Shown here piece after piece: positions 42,689 to 51,412 of a stretch of 64,000 nt of DNA. The DNA comes from Alphaproteobacteria bacterium LSUCC0396 (GTDB taxonomy: Bacteria > Pseudomonadota > Alphaproteobacteria > Puniceispirillales > Puniceispirillaceae). Location of the stretch: assembly GCA_041228345.1 (NCBI GenBank), contig CP166131.1:434001-498000 (forward strand), read 5' to 3'. The first letter of the stretch is position 1. Each line of letters begins with the position of its first letter. The position numbers were made by a program, and so were the translations under genes. The notes under the pieces are model-generated. The model saw only the letters and a program-made list of their open reading frames with translations. It did no database searches and had not been told where the DNA came from.

Positions 42689-44191
42689 ATGAAAAAGAAC
42701 CAGCTGAAGCAATCCAATCGCTATATCAATGACCTGCGCCGAATGGACTATCAGCAAGGGCAGGTCAAATCCGCCCGGTCCGGTCTTCTGCCCTTTGTGA
42801 TTGCGGCGATCTTTTTGATCATTGCCGGCACTTACGGCAGCTTGAGTTTGCAGGTTGCCAGCGAAAATATTATAATGCTGGTCGCTGCGGCGATTATTGG
42901 CGGCTATATGGCGCTAAATATCGGGGCGAATGACGTTGCCAATAATATGGGGCCAGCGGTTGGCGGAAAGGTGCTGACCGTTGCTGCTGCGGTTACAATT
43001 GCCGCTATTTGCGAGAGTGCTGGCGCGATTCTGGCTGGCGGTGATGTCGTCCAGACCGTTGCCAAGGGCATTATCAATCCGGGCGATGGCGTCACCCCGT
43101 CTGATTTCCGTGATTTGATGCTTAGCGCGCTTTTTGCAGCAGCGTTATGGATTAACCTCGCAACCTATTTAAATGCGCCTGTATCAACCACCCATTCAAT
43201 TGTTGGCGGGGTTATGGGGGCAGGTATTGCTGGTGCTGGCTTTGGCTTGGTCAATTGGGTAACCATGTCAAAAATTGCGGCAAGCTGGGTCATCTCGCCA
43301 GTCTTTGGCGGCATGGTCGCAGCCGGCTTGTTGCTGTTGATCAAGGTCAAGATCCTTAATGTTGAAGATCGCAAACAGGCTGCCCGCAAATGGGTGCCAA
43401 TTCTGATCGGCCTGATGGCAAGCGCTTTTGCCGCCTATATGGCAATGAAAGGGTTGAAGAAAATTTGGAAGCCATCAACCACCGCCATTATCGGCTATTC
43501 AATCGCGTCGTTCTTCATTGCGTGGCTGTTGTCGGTTCCCTATATCGCCAAGCGCGCCGAACCGCTGAGCAACCGCAAAAAGCATATCTACACATTGTTT
43601 AACCTGCCATTGGTGATCGGAGTATCACTTTTATGCTTTGCGCATGGGGCGAATGATGTGGCGAATGCTGTTGGCCCGCTTGCGGCAATTGTGTCCACAT
43701 TTAGTACGACTGGGGTAGCCGCCAAGGTTTCTATCCCGCTTTGGGTCATGATTATTGGCGCAGCTGGTTTGGCCTTGGGCCTGCTGTTATTCGGGCCAAA
43801 GCTGATCAATACTGTTGGTGAGAAAATCACCCGCCTCAACGCCCCGCGCGCCTATTGTGTTGCGTTGGCATCGGCGGTAACCGTGCTGATTGCGACCACC
43901 CTTGGCCTGCCGGTCAGCTCGACCCATATCGCGATTGGCGCAATTTTTGGTGTTGGCTTCCTTCGCGAGTTTCTGGAAAACCCCGATAAAAAACGGCTGA
44001 AACGCTCGCATAAGCTGAACGCCACCGCACTTGATGCGTTTCAGAATGTCAATATAAGGCTTCGGCGCAAGCTGGTTCGGCGGCAATTCGTTCTCTCGAT
44101 TGGCGCCGCATGGATCATCACCGTACCGGCATCGGCGACGCTGGCAGCTATGCTTTTTTACGTTTTGCAGTTTCTAGTATCAGCGGCTTAA
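42689..44191 (+). CDS. pit: PiT-family inorganic phosphate transporter
   Basis: This is a proton- or sodium-coupled low-affinity phosphate carrier. The two inverted PiT signatures are NIGANDVANNMGPAVGGKVLTV and FAHGANDVANAVGPLAAIVS. PVSTTHSIVGGVMGAGIAG and PVSSTHIAIGAIFGVGF are the matching second motifs. It has 500 residues and about twelve helices, with a charged N-terminal leader (RYINDLRRMDYQQGQ). AAGG lies seven bases before the ATG. Its last 44 bases overlap the end of the convergent Nudix gene. No phoU-like partner is adjacent. Confidence 0.94.
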   Translation: MKKNQLKQSNRYINDLRRMDYQQGQVKSARSGLLPFVIAAIFLIIAGTYGSLSLQVASENIIMLVAAAIIGGYMALNIGANDVANNMGPAVGGKVLTVAAAVTIAAICESAGAILAGGDVVQTVAKGIINPGDGVTPSDFRDLMLSALFAAALWINLATYLNAPVSTTHSIVGGVMGAGIAGAGFGLVNWVTMSKIAASWVISPVFGGMVAAGLLLLIKVKILNVEDRKQAARKWVPILIGLMASAFAAYMAMKGLKKIWKPSTTAIIGYSIASFFIAWLLSVPYIAKRAEPLSNRKKHIYTLFNLPLVIGVSLLCFAHGANDVANAVGPLAAIVSTFSTTGVAAKVSIPLWVMIIGAAGLALGLLLFGPKLINTVGEKITRLNAPRAYCVALASAVTVLIATTLGLPVSSTHIAIGAIFGVGFLREFLENPDKKRLKRSHKLNATALDAFQNVNIRLRRKLVRRQFVLSIGAAWIITVPASATLAAMLFYVLQFLVSAA

Positions 44192-44588
44192 TCGCCGCAA
44201 ACTGCTTAATAATCTGTTGGAAATCTTCGCGGTCGGTCACCCGCTCGGCATCTTCTAGCAACGCCCAATGGCGTTCACGCTTTGCCTGTTCCGGCCATTC
44301 GTCAACCTGCTTTGATACCAGCATCGGGTAATAGGTAACCGCGACTTGGCTTAGCTTGCCATCGCTGCTTTTGGTGACGACATGGGTCATCGGCAGTTCG
44401 CTCATGATTCGCCCTTTTACGCCAGCCTCTTCAAAAGCTTCACGCTTGCAGCCTTTTTTATGGCTTTCATCCGGCTTTAAATTGCCCTTTGGCAAAATCC
44501 AGCGGCCGCGGCGTTGCGATGTCACAAACATAATGGCAACGCGGTCACCGCTAATAGCAAACGGTATGACACCAATCTTGTGATCCAT
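44148..44588 (-). CDS. Nudix hydrolase
   Basis: The full Nudix box G-x5-E-x7-REUxEExGU is met exactly in GNLKPDESHKKG followed by CKREAFEEAGV. LPKG just before it suggests the diphosphoinositol-polyphosphate/Ap-n-A type branch. The 146-residue size is usual. Substrates could be dinucleoside polyphosphates or damaged nucleotides. It is 109 bases after rsmJ on the same strand, and its 3' end overlaps that of pit. Confidence 0.92.
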   Translation of the reverse strand: MDHKIGVIPFAISGDRVAIMFVTSQRRGRWILPKGNLKPDESHKKGCKREAFEEAGVKGRIMSELPMTHVVTKSSDGKLSQVAVTYYPMLVSKQVDEWPEQAKRERHWALLEDAERVTDREDFQQIIKQFAAIKPLILETAKRKKA

Positions 44589-44697
44589 CGACGACTTCCT
44601 TAAAATTCAATTTGGCTGGTCGCTAGCAGTGCAATCTTGGCGCTGCTCCGGCCGTTTAACGGCGCCATCATAGAACGGGTTGGCGAACGCCGACAAC

Positions 44698-45447
44698 TTA
44701 TGTTTTCGTCACGGTGGCAGTTTTCGTCACGGTGGCAGTTTTCGTCACGGTGGCAGTTTTCGTCACGGTGGCAGTTTTCGTCATGGTGGATTGCGGCTGC
44801 ATAAACACATCATAGCGCACCGATTTTCCGATTATTTGATGCGAGGGCGCGCGGATACCCGCCATCGCAGCAGCTTTTGCCGGCCATTTCAGCACAACCC
44901 GCTTTGATGCGTGCGCCAACGCTGTTTGCAGCAATTGGGTCTGATCATCATCAACACCAACAAGCGCGCGGATCTGGCGCATTTCCGCCTTTACCAAGGC
45001 CGATTTATTGCGTGCCGGATGCATCGGGTCAACCAGCACAATTTCCGGTGATAAGGTTGGCAAAAGCGTGATTGCATCACCATGGATCAGCGTCATACGG
45101 CCAACAATATCGGCAGTAATCCCGCCTGCATCAATGGCCCGCGCCATACCATCGCGCAATAATTCATGCATTTCTGCCGATCGTTCAATCAGCGTAACAA
45201 TCGCCCCAAGCGAGGCCAGCAAAAACGCATCCCGGCCCAGCCCGGCAGTCGCATCAATAATATGCGGATTAACGCCGGGCTTAAGCCCTGCCGCCTTGGG
45301 CAAATCCTGCCCACGCCCACCGCCAAAGCGCAATCGGTGATTAACCGCCCCACCAACAAAATCACACCTAAGCGGCGCACCAAGTGAGGCACGCTCGGCA
45401 CCGGCCGCAGGGTGATCCTTGCGATCATATTTATCTTTGTCGCGCAT
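44698..45447 (-). CDS. rsmJ: 16S rRNA guanine-N2 methyltransferase RsmJ with a repeat-encoded tail
   Basis: RsmJ methylates G1516 of 16S rRNA. Visible parts are LGAPLRCDFVGGAVNHRLRFGGGRGQDLPKA, VIDATAGLGRD-like IIDATAGLGRDAFLLASLGA, LVDPMHPARNKSALVKAEMRQI and RVVLKWPAKA. The core ends near RYDVFMQPQS. After it comes a tail of about 28 residues made of the hexamer TKTATV repeated four times, encoded by 18-bp DNA repeats. The tail is not a family feature and its length probably varies between strains. Confidence 0.92.
   Translation of the reverse strand: MRDKDKYDRKDHPAAGAERASLGAPLRCDFVGGAVNHRLRFGGGRGQDLPKAAGLKPGVNPHIIDATAGLGRDAFLLASLGAIVTLIERSAEMHELLRDGMARAIDAGGITADIVGRMTLIHGDAITLLPTLSPEIVLVDPMHPARNKSALVKAEMRQIRALVGVDDDQTQLLQTALAHASKRVVLKWPAKAAAMAGIRAPSHQIIGKSVRYDVFMQPQSTMTKTATVTKTATVTKTATVTKTATVTKT
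44703..44792. repeat. 18-bp in-frame tandem repeats at the end of rsmJ
   Basis: The unit TTTTCGTCACGGTGGCAG is repeated four times exactly (44703-44774) with a fifth diverged copy to 44792. Being a multiple of three, it keeps the reading frame and encodes TKTATV hexamers. Confidence 0.95.
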
Positions 45448-45725
45448 CTTTTATGCCATTCCTTGTGGCCGCCGCTGCCAATAACATCCCCAAAAAAATA
45501 AATCCCAAAAAAAATAGACCGAGCAGCATCTTTTCGCCATGCCATTTTCAACCCTCCCCCTAAGCTTATCGCTGCGCGCCCCGGTCGGGCAATGGTTAAG
45601 CGACGAGATTTGCTCGTCTGCCGTTAGGGGCTGGTGAAGCTGGTAAAAAGGCGCATAATAAACACCATTCAATATTGGCTTCTGACCAAAATACCATCAT
45701 TGATTGCAGTAAAGGCGAACAGCGC

Positions 45726-46712
45726 GTGGAAAAACGAAACTTTGGCAATACCGGTCTGGCCGTATCAAGATTGACCTTTGGGTGCGGAGCGGTTGGGGGA
45801 CTGATGACCAAGGGCGATGCCGCCGATCAGGATCGTGCAGTTCACTGGGCCCGCGATCATGGCGTCAATTTCTTTGATACAGCGGCCAGTTATGGCGACG
45901 GCATTTCTGAGGAAAATCTTGGGCGCGCGCTAAATGGCAAAACGGACGGGCTGGTTATCAGCACCAAAGTTGGGCTTGGCAATGCCGATCTAGCTGATGT
46001 CAATGGTGTGATCACCCGTTCGCTCGAGGCGAGCCTGAAAAGACTCAAACTCGATCATGTCGACATATTCCAGCTGCATAACACGTTGGGCCGCGCCGAT
46101 TTTCGCGGCAGTTTGACAATTGACCAGATCATGGATGCAGTCGTGCCCGCCTTTGACAAGCTGCGCGATAGTGGCAAAGTGCGGTTTCTGGGCTTTACCG
46201 CCAAGGGCGAGCCGGATGATGTGCATCGGCTAATCGAATGTGGCGTTTTTCATTCTGCGCAGGTTTTTTACAATTTGCTGGTGCCATCAGCTGGTGAGGC
46301 CGTTCCGGCAGGATATCCATCCGATGATTTTCGGCAATTGCTGAATATTTCAGCGGATTATGGGGTTGGTGCTATCGGCGTGCGCGTTCTGGCTGGTGGT
46401 GCCTTGTCGGGAAGCGAGGAACGGCACCCGCTTGGCATGGCGGCGGTGACGCCAATTGGATCGGACAGCGATTACAAAACCGATGTTGAACGCGCCCGTC
46501 AGTTTCTACCACTGGTTGAGGCTGGCCATGCGGACAGCCTGCCAGAGCTGGCGATACGCTATGCGATTTCGCATCCGGCATTGCCAACGACCGAGATCGG
46601 TATTGCGACGCTGGATGAATTGCAACAGGCGGCATCAGCGGTCAATAAAGGGCCATTATCAGTGGATGCGCTGGCGCAGATCAAAACCGTTCAAGCAGGT
46701 TTTGTGATCTAG
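45726..46712 (+). CDS. Aldo/keto reductase
   Basis: This is an NADPH-dependent oxidoreductase of the AKR fold. The catalytic four are visible: Asp and Tyr in FFDTAASYGDG, Lys in LVISTKVGLG and His in DIFQLHNTLG. It resembles D-threo-aldose/galactose-dehydrogenase-type AKRs (VSRLTFGCGAVGGLM). I start at the GTG at 45726 (VEKRNFGNTGLAVSRL) behind AAAGG. The TTG at 45675 would add 17 unusual residues. The substrate is unknown. An MFS gene follows 79 bases later. Confidence 0.9.
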   Translation: MEKRNFGNTGLAVSRLTFGCGAVGGLMTKGDAADQDRAVHWARDHGVNFFDTAASYGDGISEENLGRALNGKTDGLVISTKVGLGNADLADVNGVITRSLEASLKRLKLDHVDIFQLHNTLGRADFRGSLTIDQIMDAVVPAFDKLRDSGKVRFLGFTAKGEPDDVHRLIECGVFHSAQVFYNLLVPSAGEAVPAGYPSDDFRQLLNISADYGVGAIGVRVLAGGALSGSEERHPLGMAAVTPIGSDSDYKTDVERARQFLPLVEAGHADSLPELAIRYAISHPALPTTEIGIATLDELQQAASAVNKGPLSVDALAQIKTVQAGFVI

Positions 46713-46791
46713 CCTTTTGACAAAACCTCGGCCAAGATATCCAGCATTAACATCGGTAATTATGCAACCACCAAGCCATAGCGAGATCTAA

Positions 46792-48006
46792 GTGCCACTT
46801 CATTTTTTCTTCTTTCTTGGCGCCAACGCGATCAATTATCTGGTGATTGCGATGCTGTCGGTTGCGCTTGGCTGGCATATATACCAAAGCACCGGCAATC
46901 CGTTTCATCTGGCGCTGGTTGGCCTAATGCAAGTCACGCCAGTTTTCGTTTTCTTTTTTGCAACTGGCTGGATTGTTGACACCTTTGCCCGCAAAAAGAT
47001 TTTAACCTGCTGTGCGCTTGTTGATGCGGTTATTCTGGCAGCGCTGACTGGTGTGATGCTGGCCGAAACGTTAAACCTGTTCGTGCTATTTGCGCTGTTA
47101 TTTGGACATGGCAGCGTGATGGCGCTGTATTTTCCGGCAAGCCAAGCGATCATTCCAAACATCGTTCCCGAAGCGCAAATCAGACGCGCCATCGCCTTTA
47201 GCTCAACGGTCAATAATATTGCCCAGACCGGCGGCCCGTTGCTGGCTGGCCTATTAATTGCGGCGATCAATGTCCATATTTATGCGGTAATGACTGGGCT
47301 GATGATACTGTCGGTGCTGAGTTATCAGCTATTGCCAAGACTGCCGCGCATCACGCCAACACCGCGTTCATGGGAACATATTATCGGTGGGCTAAAATTT
47401 GTCCGCTCAAACTCGATTGTGCTTGGCGCCATCGCGCTTGACCTGTTCATCGTGCTGCTTGGCAGTGTGGTAACGCTATTGCCGATTTATGCCGCTGATA
47501 TTTTAATGATCGGGCCAGAACAGCTTGGCCTGTTACGCGGTATGCCGGCGTTTGGCGCGGTGTTTGTTGGCTTGCTTCTAGCCAGCCGACCAGAGATGCG
47601 CGGCTGCGGTAGCAAGCTGTTTTTTGCACTGTTAATCTTTGGCGTTTCGATTGTGGTGTTCGGCCTATCAACCAATTTCTGGCTGAGCATGGCGGCGCTG
47701 TTTATTTATGGCGCGGCAGATATGGTAAGCGTCAATATCCGACTTAGCCTCATTCAGATTGCCACGCCCGATCATTTGCGCGGACGGGTCAGCGCGGTAA
47801 ATGGCATTTTTATCTCATCGTCAAATGAAATGGGCGATGTGCGCGCTGGCAGTATGGCGGCGCTGTTGGGGCCGGTTGGTGCAGTGGTCATTGGCGGGGT
47901 GATGGCGATTGGCGTTGCCATCGGCGGCGGGCTGGTTTTTGGCAAATTACGCAGCCTCGACAAGGTGAATGACGCCGCCCCCACCGTAACGTCGCAAAAG
48001 GCTTAG
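46792..48006 (+). CDS. Major facilitator superfamily exporter, EntS-like
   Basis: This is a 404-residue protein with twelve hydrophobic helices. The loop motif between helices two and three is GWIVDTFARKKIL. LFGHGSVMALYFPASQAIIPNIVPEAQIRRAIAFSSTVNNIAQTGGPLLAG matches the MFS_3/EntS group of small-molecule exporters. It starts at a GTG at 46792. The substrate is unknown. It follows the aldo/keto reductase and may be co-transcribed with it. Confidence 0.9.
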   Translation: MPLHFFFFLGANAINYLVIAMLSVALGWHIYQSTGNPFHLALVGLMQVTPVFVFFFATGWIVDTFARKKILTCCALVDAVILAALTGVMLAETLNLFVLFALLFGHGSVMALYFPASQAIIPNIVPEAQIRRAIAFSSTVNNIAQTGGPLLAGLLIAAINVHIYAVMTGLMILSVLSYQLLPRLPRITPTPRSWEHIIGGLKFVRSNSIVLGAIALDLFIVLLGSVVTLLPIYAADILMIGPEQLGLLRGMPAFGAVFVGLLLASRPEMRGCGSKLFFALLIFGVSIVVFGLSTNFWLSMAALFIYGAADMVSVNIRLSLIQIATPDHLRGRVSAVNGIFISSSNEMGDVRAGSMAALLGPVGAVVIGGVMAIGVAIGGGLVFGKLRSLDKVNDAAPTVTSQKA

Positions 48007-48327
48007 GCCTTCGGGCTCGATGGCGACGGAACAGCAAATTTTTGCAGATTATCTAAAAAACGCGCTGCCCAGCAGCCGTTGCGCCAATTCAGGGCAATTG
48101 GATTAAATCAACCCACCTTCACCTTAACAGTATCTTATTGCAGTGATATGCGTTACCGTGACGGCCATCAGATGCGTGCGATCTCAAGGCAGTTTGTGTG
48201 ACTTCAAAAGTCTTGCCCAAGCGCACGCCTCATTCAATTTGGCTACACAATGCTGTAGCGCAAGATTTATAAGTTGTTGAACCTATGCAAGCTAGGAACG
48301 CCCCTTATAATTCAGGGGGAAACCACT
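48007..48327. other. Gap with no recognisable gene
   Basis: About 320 bases between the MFS gene and the TM2 gene. I find no protein-like frame. It marks the beginning of the more AT-rich accessory stretch. Confidence 0.4.
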
Positions 48328-48609
48328 ATGCCTAGCAACAACAAATCCAACGAATCTATAAACGCAGACGCCAAAAACAATGTCACCGCCCACATTTTGC
48401 TAATTCTGTTAGGCTGGCTGGGTGTTCACAGGTTTTATATCGACGCAAGAAATTCTGGCGTTTTGATGCTGGCACTTTTTTTACTGTCAGTTCTGATGCT
48501 GCTTGCCAATCTTGGCGTCGCCGGCTTTGTCGCTCTGTTTTTTTGGTGGGTTCTTGATGTTTTCACGCTTCACCAACTTGTGCAAAAGCGGAATGCAGCC
48601 CCTGCCTGA
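48328..48609 (+). CDS. TM2-domain membrane protein
   Basis: This is a 93-residue protein whose core is NVTAHILLILLGWLGVHRFYIDA, with the diagnostic G-x-HRFY of TM2 domains. Two more hydrophobic segments follow (GVLMLALFLLSVLMLLANLG and FVALFFWWVLDVFTL). The DVFTL is the usual closing motif. AGGGGG lies eight bases before the ATG at 48328. TM2 proteins are widespread and mostly of unknown function. Confidence 0.85.
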   Translation: MPSNNKSNESINADAKNNVTAHILLILLGWLGVHRFYIDARNSGVLMLALFLLSVLMLLANLGVAGFVALFFWWVLDVFTLHQLVQKRNAAPA

Positions 48610-48712
48610 GCTGAATAAATGCAGATTTTTCAATTAAGTATCGCCAACCCATTTTGCGAAGAAAATGCGGTTTCCGATTTCAGAACTATTATTCATAAAG
48701 AGAGATAAATAA

Positions 48713-48919
48713 ATGCAAAAAGGTAACGTCGCGTGGTTTAGTGCCGGCAAGGGCTTTGGATTTATTACGCCAGAAGGTTCATCCGAGGATATTTATATAA
48801 ACATCAAAATCGTCAGGGATGCAGGCTTTGAAGCGCTGGAGAGCGGGCAAGCTGTCGGATATGAAACGGGTGAAGGACAGGACGGTAGGCCAAGCGTTGT
48901 AAAGCTCACGCTCCTCTAA
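48713..48919 (+). CDS. Divergent cold-shock-domain protein
   Basis: This is a 68-residue single-domain nucleic-acid-binding protein. MQKGNVAWFSAGKGFGFITPEG matches the first half of CspA-type proteins, with the RNP1 motif KGFGFI intact. The second motif, normally VFVHI, reads IYINI, losing the histidine and the second phenylalanine that stack on bases. GQAVGYETGEGQDGRPSVVKL ends the barrel. So RNA or DNA binding may be altered. An AGAGAG ribosome site precedes the ATG. Confidence 0.85.
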   Translation: MQKGNVAWFSAGKGFGFITPEGSSEDIYINIKIVRDAGFEALESGQAVGYETGEGQDGRPSVVKLTLL

Positions 48920-49028
48920 TTTTAGCCGCAAAACATCGCGCTGTTGGCACCTAACAAAAACATCAACTGCGCGCTATTGGCTGAACCGTCAGGCGCATAA
49001 ACGGTGCGACCCTTAATCCTCGATAACA

Positions 49029-49062
49029 ATAACCCAGCCTCGGCGTCGTTGGGCTGGGTTAT
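49029..49062. terminator. Inverted repeat, likely two-way terminator
   Basis: ATAACCCAGCC and GGCTGGGTTAT form an eleven-base perfect stem with a twelve-base loop. It lies between two convergent genes. There is no T-run on either side, so termination efficiency is uncertain. Confidence 0.6.
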
Positions 49063-49099
49063 GCGGTGTTCCCACTGTCGTGTTATTTACGTCTGACAA

Positions 49100-49381
49100 T
49101 CAATCTTTGAAATCATAAACATTTGGCATCTCTCTGATATCATTATCAAACAATTGCGCCATGTCGCCCAGAGTCTCAACAATCGCCTCGGCACTTTCAG
49201 CCTTCCACCAGCAGAACATAACCTTATCCGTCTTGCCAGCATTCCATTGCATTTGAAATGATGCTTTTTCATTCTTCATTGCGCCGCGGATATCAGCCTC
49301 ACTCATTGTTTCTAAAGCCTGAAAATAAGCATCCATTGCTTCATCTGATTTAAGAGTGTGGGTTACCATAAAATTTTTCAT
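49100..49381 (-). CDS. Small barrel-type hypothetical protein of the HxlR-linked cluster
   Basis: This is a 93-residue soluble protein (MKNFMVTHTLKSDEAMDAYFQALETMSEADIRG, then KVMFCWWKAESAEAIVETLGDM and NDIREMPNVYDF). The strand-helix-strand order resembles ferredoxin-like dimeric alpha/beta-barrel proteins, although I know no exact family. GAGG lies before the ATG at 49381, which I prefer to earlier starts. It is the last of four minus-strand small genes behind the divergent HxlR regulator. Confidence 0.6.
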   Translation of the reverse strand: MKNFMVTHTLKSDEAMDAYFQALETMSEADIRGAMKNEKASFQMQWNAGKTDKVMFCWWKAESAEAIVETLGDMAQLFDNDIREMPNVYDFKD

Positions 49382-49515
49382 TTTTATTTCCTCTCTCATT
49401 GTAATTTTTGCGGACTAAAAATTCAGATTGCGTCGATATTCTGGCCGAATAATCGGTTATGAATTAACGCGGTCTTGGGTGCCGAACACGATCCAGCCAT
49501 CATTTAATTGAGGGG

Positions 49516-49887
49516 CTAGTCAGCCGTTTTCCATGGTCCAAAATTCTTACCTGAATCCATGATTTCATATGCGATTACAGTTTCATCACCGACAACCCAG
49601 CCATCGTGACCGGGGGCAAAATAGTAAGCATCACCCGCCGACACCTCAATTTCACTGCCGTCGTCATGTACACATTTTAATGTTCCCTGAATAATCACCC
49701 CGACATGCCCCGCCTGACAGCTGTGGCCACCAACAGCTGGCTGCACACATTCTGACCATTTCCAACCGGGCTCGAGGGTGAGTTTGGACGCGGTGATGCT
49801 CCCTAAACTGACAACAGCGGCGTTCGTCTTCGGTGGGGTCTTTAGCTCGTCGGGTTGCGCAAACGACTTCTTTGATAAATTAGACAT
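49516..49887 (-). CDS. Cupin-domain protein
   Basis: This is a 123-residue single cupin. The first motif is GHSCQAGHVGVIIQGTLKCVHDDG and the second SAGDAYYFAPGHDGWVVGDE. Histidines in both support metal binding, although the first motif (GHSCQAGHVG) is unusual. A central cysteine pair (C-V, S-C) is present. Such proteins act as small-molecule dioxygenases, isomerases or sensors. It lies between the ABM-type gene and the last small gene of the cluster. Confidence 0.8.
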   Translation of the reverse strand: MSNLSKKSFAQPDELKTPPKTNAAVVSLGSITASKLTLEPGWKWSECVQPAVGGHSCQAGHVGVIIQGTLKCVHDDGSEIEVSAGDAYYFAPGHDGWVVGDETVIAYEIMDSGKNFGPWKTAD

Positions 49888-49983
49888 GTAAATATTCTCC
49901 TCACTTTGTTTGTTTGAATGCTAATCGCGGCGTTATAGACAATGCGCCTAGGAAGGATTCTTGGGTGTTCTGTGGGCAGTTCC

Positions 49984-50283
49984 TCAACCTTCCTTCTCGA
50001 AAACAACGGTTCCTGAAACAGGGTCTGTCACGCCTAGTTCAGGTGATAGCTCCTCGAGGAGGTGGCGTGCACTATCCAATAATCCAATCATGGATGGCAT
50101 TGCGTTTGACATATGCTCGGCGCTTTCCCACAAACCATAGCCCACATAGCTCTGTTCGCCGGTGCGCGCTAAAATTTGAAGCAACTGGCCGTCCCATTTA
50201 TCAGCCGCTCTAAAGAGGGATTCGAATTCTTCCTGTTTTCCTGATTTCACCTTGAATCTGACGACATTTGTGTGTTTAGCCAT
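49984..50283 (-). CDS. Antibiotic-biosynthesis-monooxygenase (ABM) type barrel protein
   Basis: This is a 99-residue protein with the dimeric alpha/beta-barrel pattern NVVRFKVKSGKQEEFESLFRAAD, then YVGYGLWESAEHMSNAMPSMIG and GTVVFEK. Relatives include cofactor-free quinone-forming monooxygenases and haem-degrading enzymes, but many are uncharacterised. It is in the same row as the GYD and cupin genes behind the HxlR regulator. Confidence 0.65.
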   Translation of the reverse strand: MAKHTNVVRFKVKSGKQEEFESLFRAADKWDGQLLQILARTGEQSYVGYGLWESAEHMSNAMPSMIGLLDSARHLLEELSPELGVTDPVSGTVVFEKEG

Positions 50284-50325
50284 GTAACTTTTGCTCCTTA
50301 ACTCTGTTTGTAAATGAGGGCTTGG

Positions 50326-50652
50326 TCACTCATTACCGGGGGTTTTGTAGCTTGATTTGACCGCGTTAATCGCTCTCAAACTCGTATCTAAGTCAAATTC
50401 CGGAAACATCATCATATCTTCCCAAGCACCAGAGTCCTGTACGGCCTTTAGCAGCCCGCTAGCCGTTTCAATGTCTGGCAACTCCATCAGGGCTGCCATA
50501 TCGTAGTCACCCTGTAGATACATCAAATCAAGCAGCTCTCCACCGGCTGCCTGGGCGATCGAAGCCGCAGCGTCTTTTCGCTTTGCAAGACTACTGCTCT
50601 CCAGACCTTTAAAGCCTTCCTCACTATACATCCCGACATAAAGAACTCTCAT
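50326..50652 (-). CDS. GYD-domain protein (first copy)
   Basis: This is a 108-residue member of the GYD family, which also has the ferredoxin-like barrel fold and unknown function. RVLYVGMYSEEGFKGL, GELLDLMYLQGDYDMAALMELPD and the DY pair give the family signature. It is a paralogue of the second GYD gene at 51413. The ATG at 50652 follows AGGTGG, and the GTG at 50661 is less likely. It heads the minus-strand row and is divergent from the HxlR regulator, which lies 168 bases away. Confidence 0.85.
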   Translation of the reverse strand: MRVLYVGMYSEEGFKGLESSSLAKRKDAAASIAQAAGGELLDLMYLQGDYDMAALMELPDIETASGLLKAVQDSGAWEDMMMFPEFDLDTSLRAINAVKSSYKTPGNE

Positions 50653-50820
50653 GCGCACCACCTAATCTCATCTGTTTCGAAAGCAAAGCAATGAACCAAA
50701 ACACTACTTTACGGAGAAAATCATCCGAACAAGACAGCCGCTAGTCCATTTTCGTTTTGAAACCAGTTTAATTTTTGTTACGGTTTTATTTGTTCAAGGT
50801 AGCTTTCATGGGGTTGAGTA

Positions 50821-51267
50821 ATGGATGGTTTGGTGAAAAACAGCATAGCAATGCGCGGTGAAGTAACCTGCCCCATCGCCCTAGCAGCCGAGGTACTATC
50901 AGACCAATGGACGGTTATTGTCCTTCGCGATATTGCATTTTTTAACCAGCGAACATTTGGCGCAATTTTAGAAAATAATAATGAGAGAATCCCCCGGCCA
51001 ACATTGGCAAACCGTCTAAAGCGCCTTTGTGATATCGGGCTCCTCAAGGCGCGCGGTGACACAAAACACTCACAAAGAAAAGTTTACAGCCTTACCGAGG
51101 CTGCATTGGGGCTGTTACCGGTAATGGTTGAAATGGCAAACTGGTCATTGAGTCAAGAGGCTATCAAAGCCGAAAAAATTGATTTTTTGACTGAGCTTTC
51201 GGCCCCTGAGTCACGGGCTATGACAGACTATATAAACAAGCTTAGAGTGACCCATTTGGCCATGTAA
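50821..51267 (+). CDS. HxlR-family transcriptional regulator
   Basis: This is a winged-helix regulator of 148 residues. CPIALAAEVLSDQWTVIVLRDIAFFNQRTFGAIL and PRPTLANRLKRLCDIGLLKARGDTKHSQRKVYSLTEAALGL are typical. The conserved N-terminal cysteine (TCPIA) is the one used by quinone- and thiol-stress sensors of the YodB/QsrR type. It is divergent from the first GYD gene and followed by the second, so it probably controls both sides. Confidence 0.92.
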   Translation: MDGLVKNSIAMRGEVTCPIALAAEVLSDQWTVIVLRDIAFFNQRTFGAILENNNERIPRPTLANRLKRLCDIGLLKARGDTKHSQRKVYSLTEAALGLLPVMVEMANWSLSQEAIKAEKIDFLTELSAPESRAMTDYINKLRVTHLAM

Positions 51268-51412
51268 CAATAACCCGCAGACTATTGTTTTTTTTCAACG
51301 CTATCGCGCACACCATTTTATTACCAAGACACCCTCGCCAAATATTTCTGTACTGGATTTATTTCACGGGAGATTTTTTAACCCTAACTTTGACCCTAAC
51401 AAGGAGAGAAAA

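Noticed and set aside
44680-44907. Plus-strand frame with GGSFRH repeats
   Set aside because: Antisense translation of the rsmJ tail repeats. It has no independent support.
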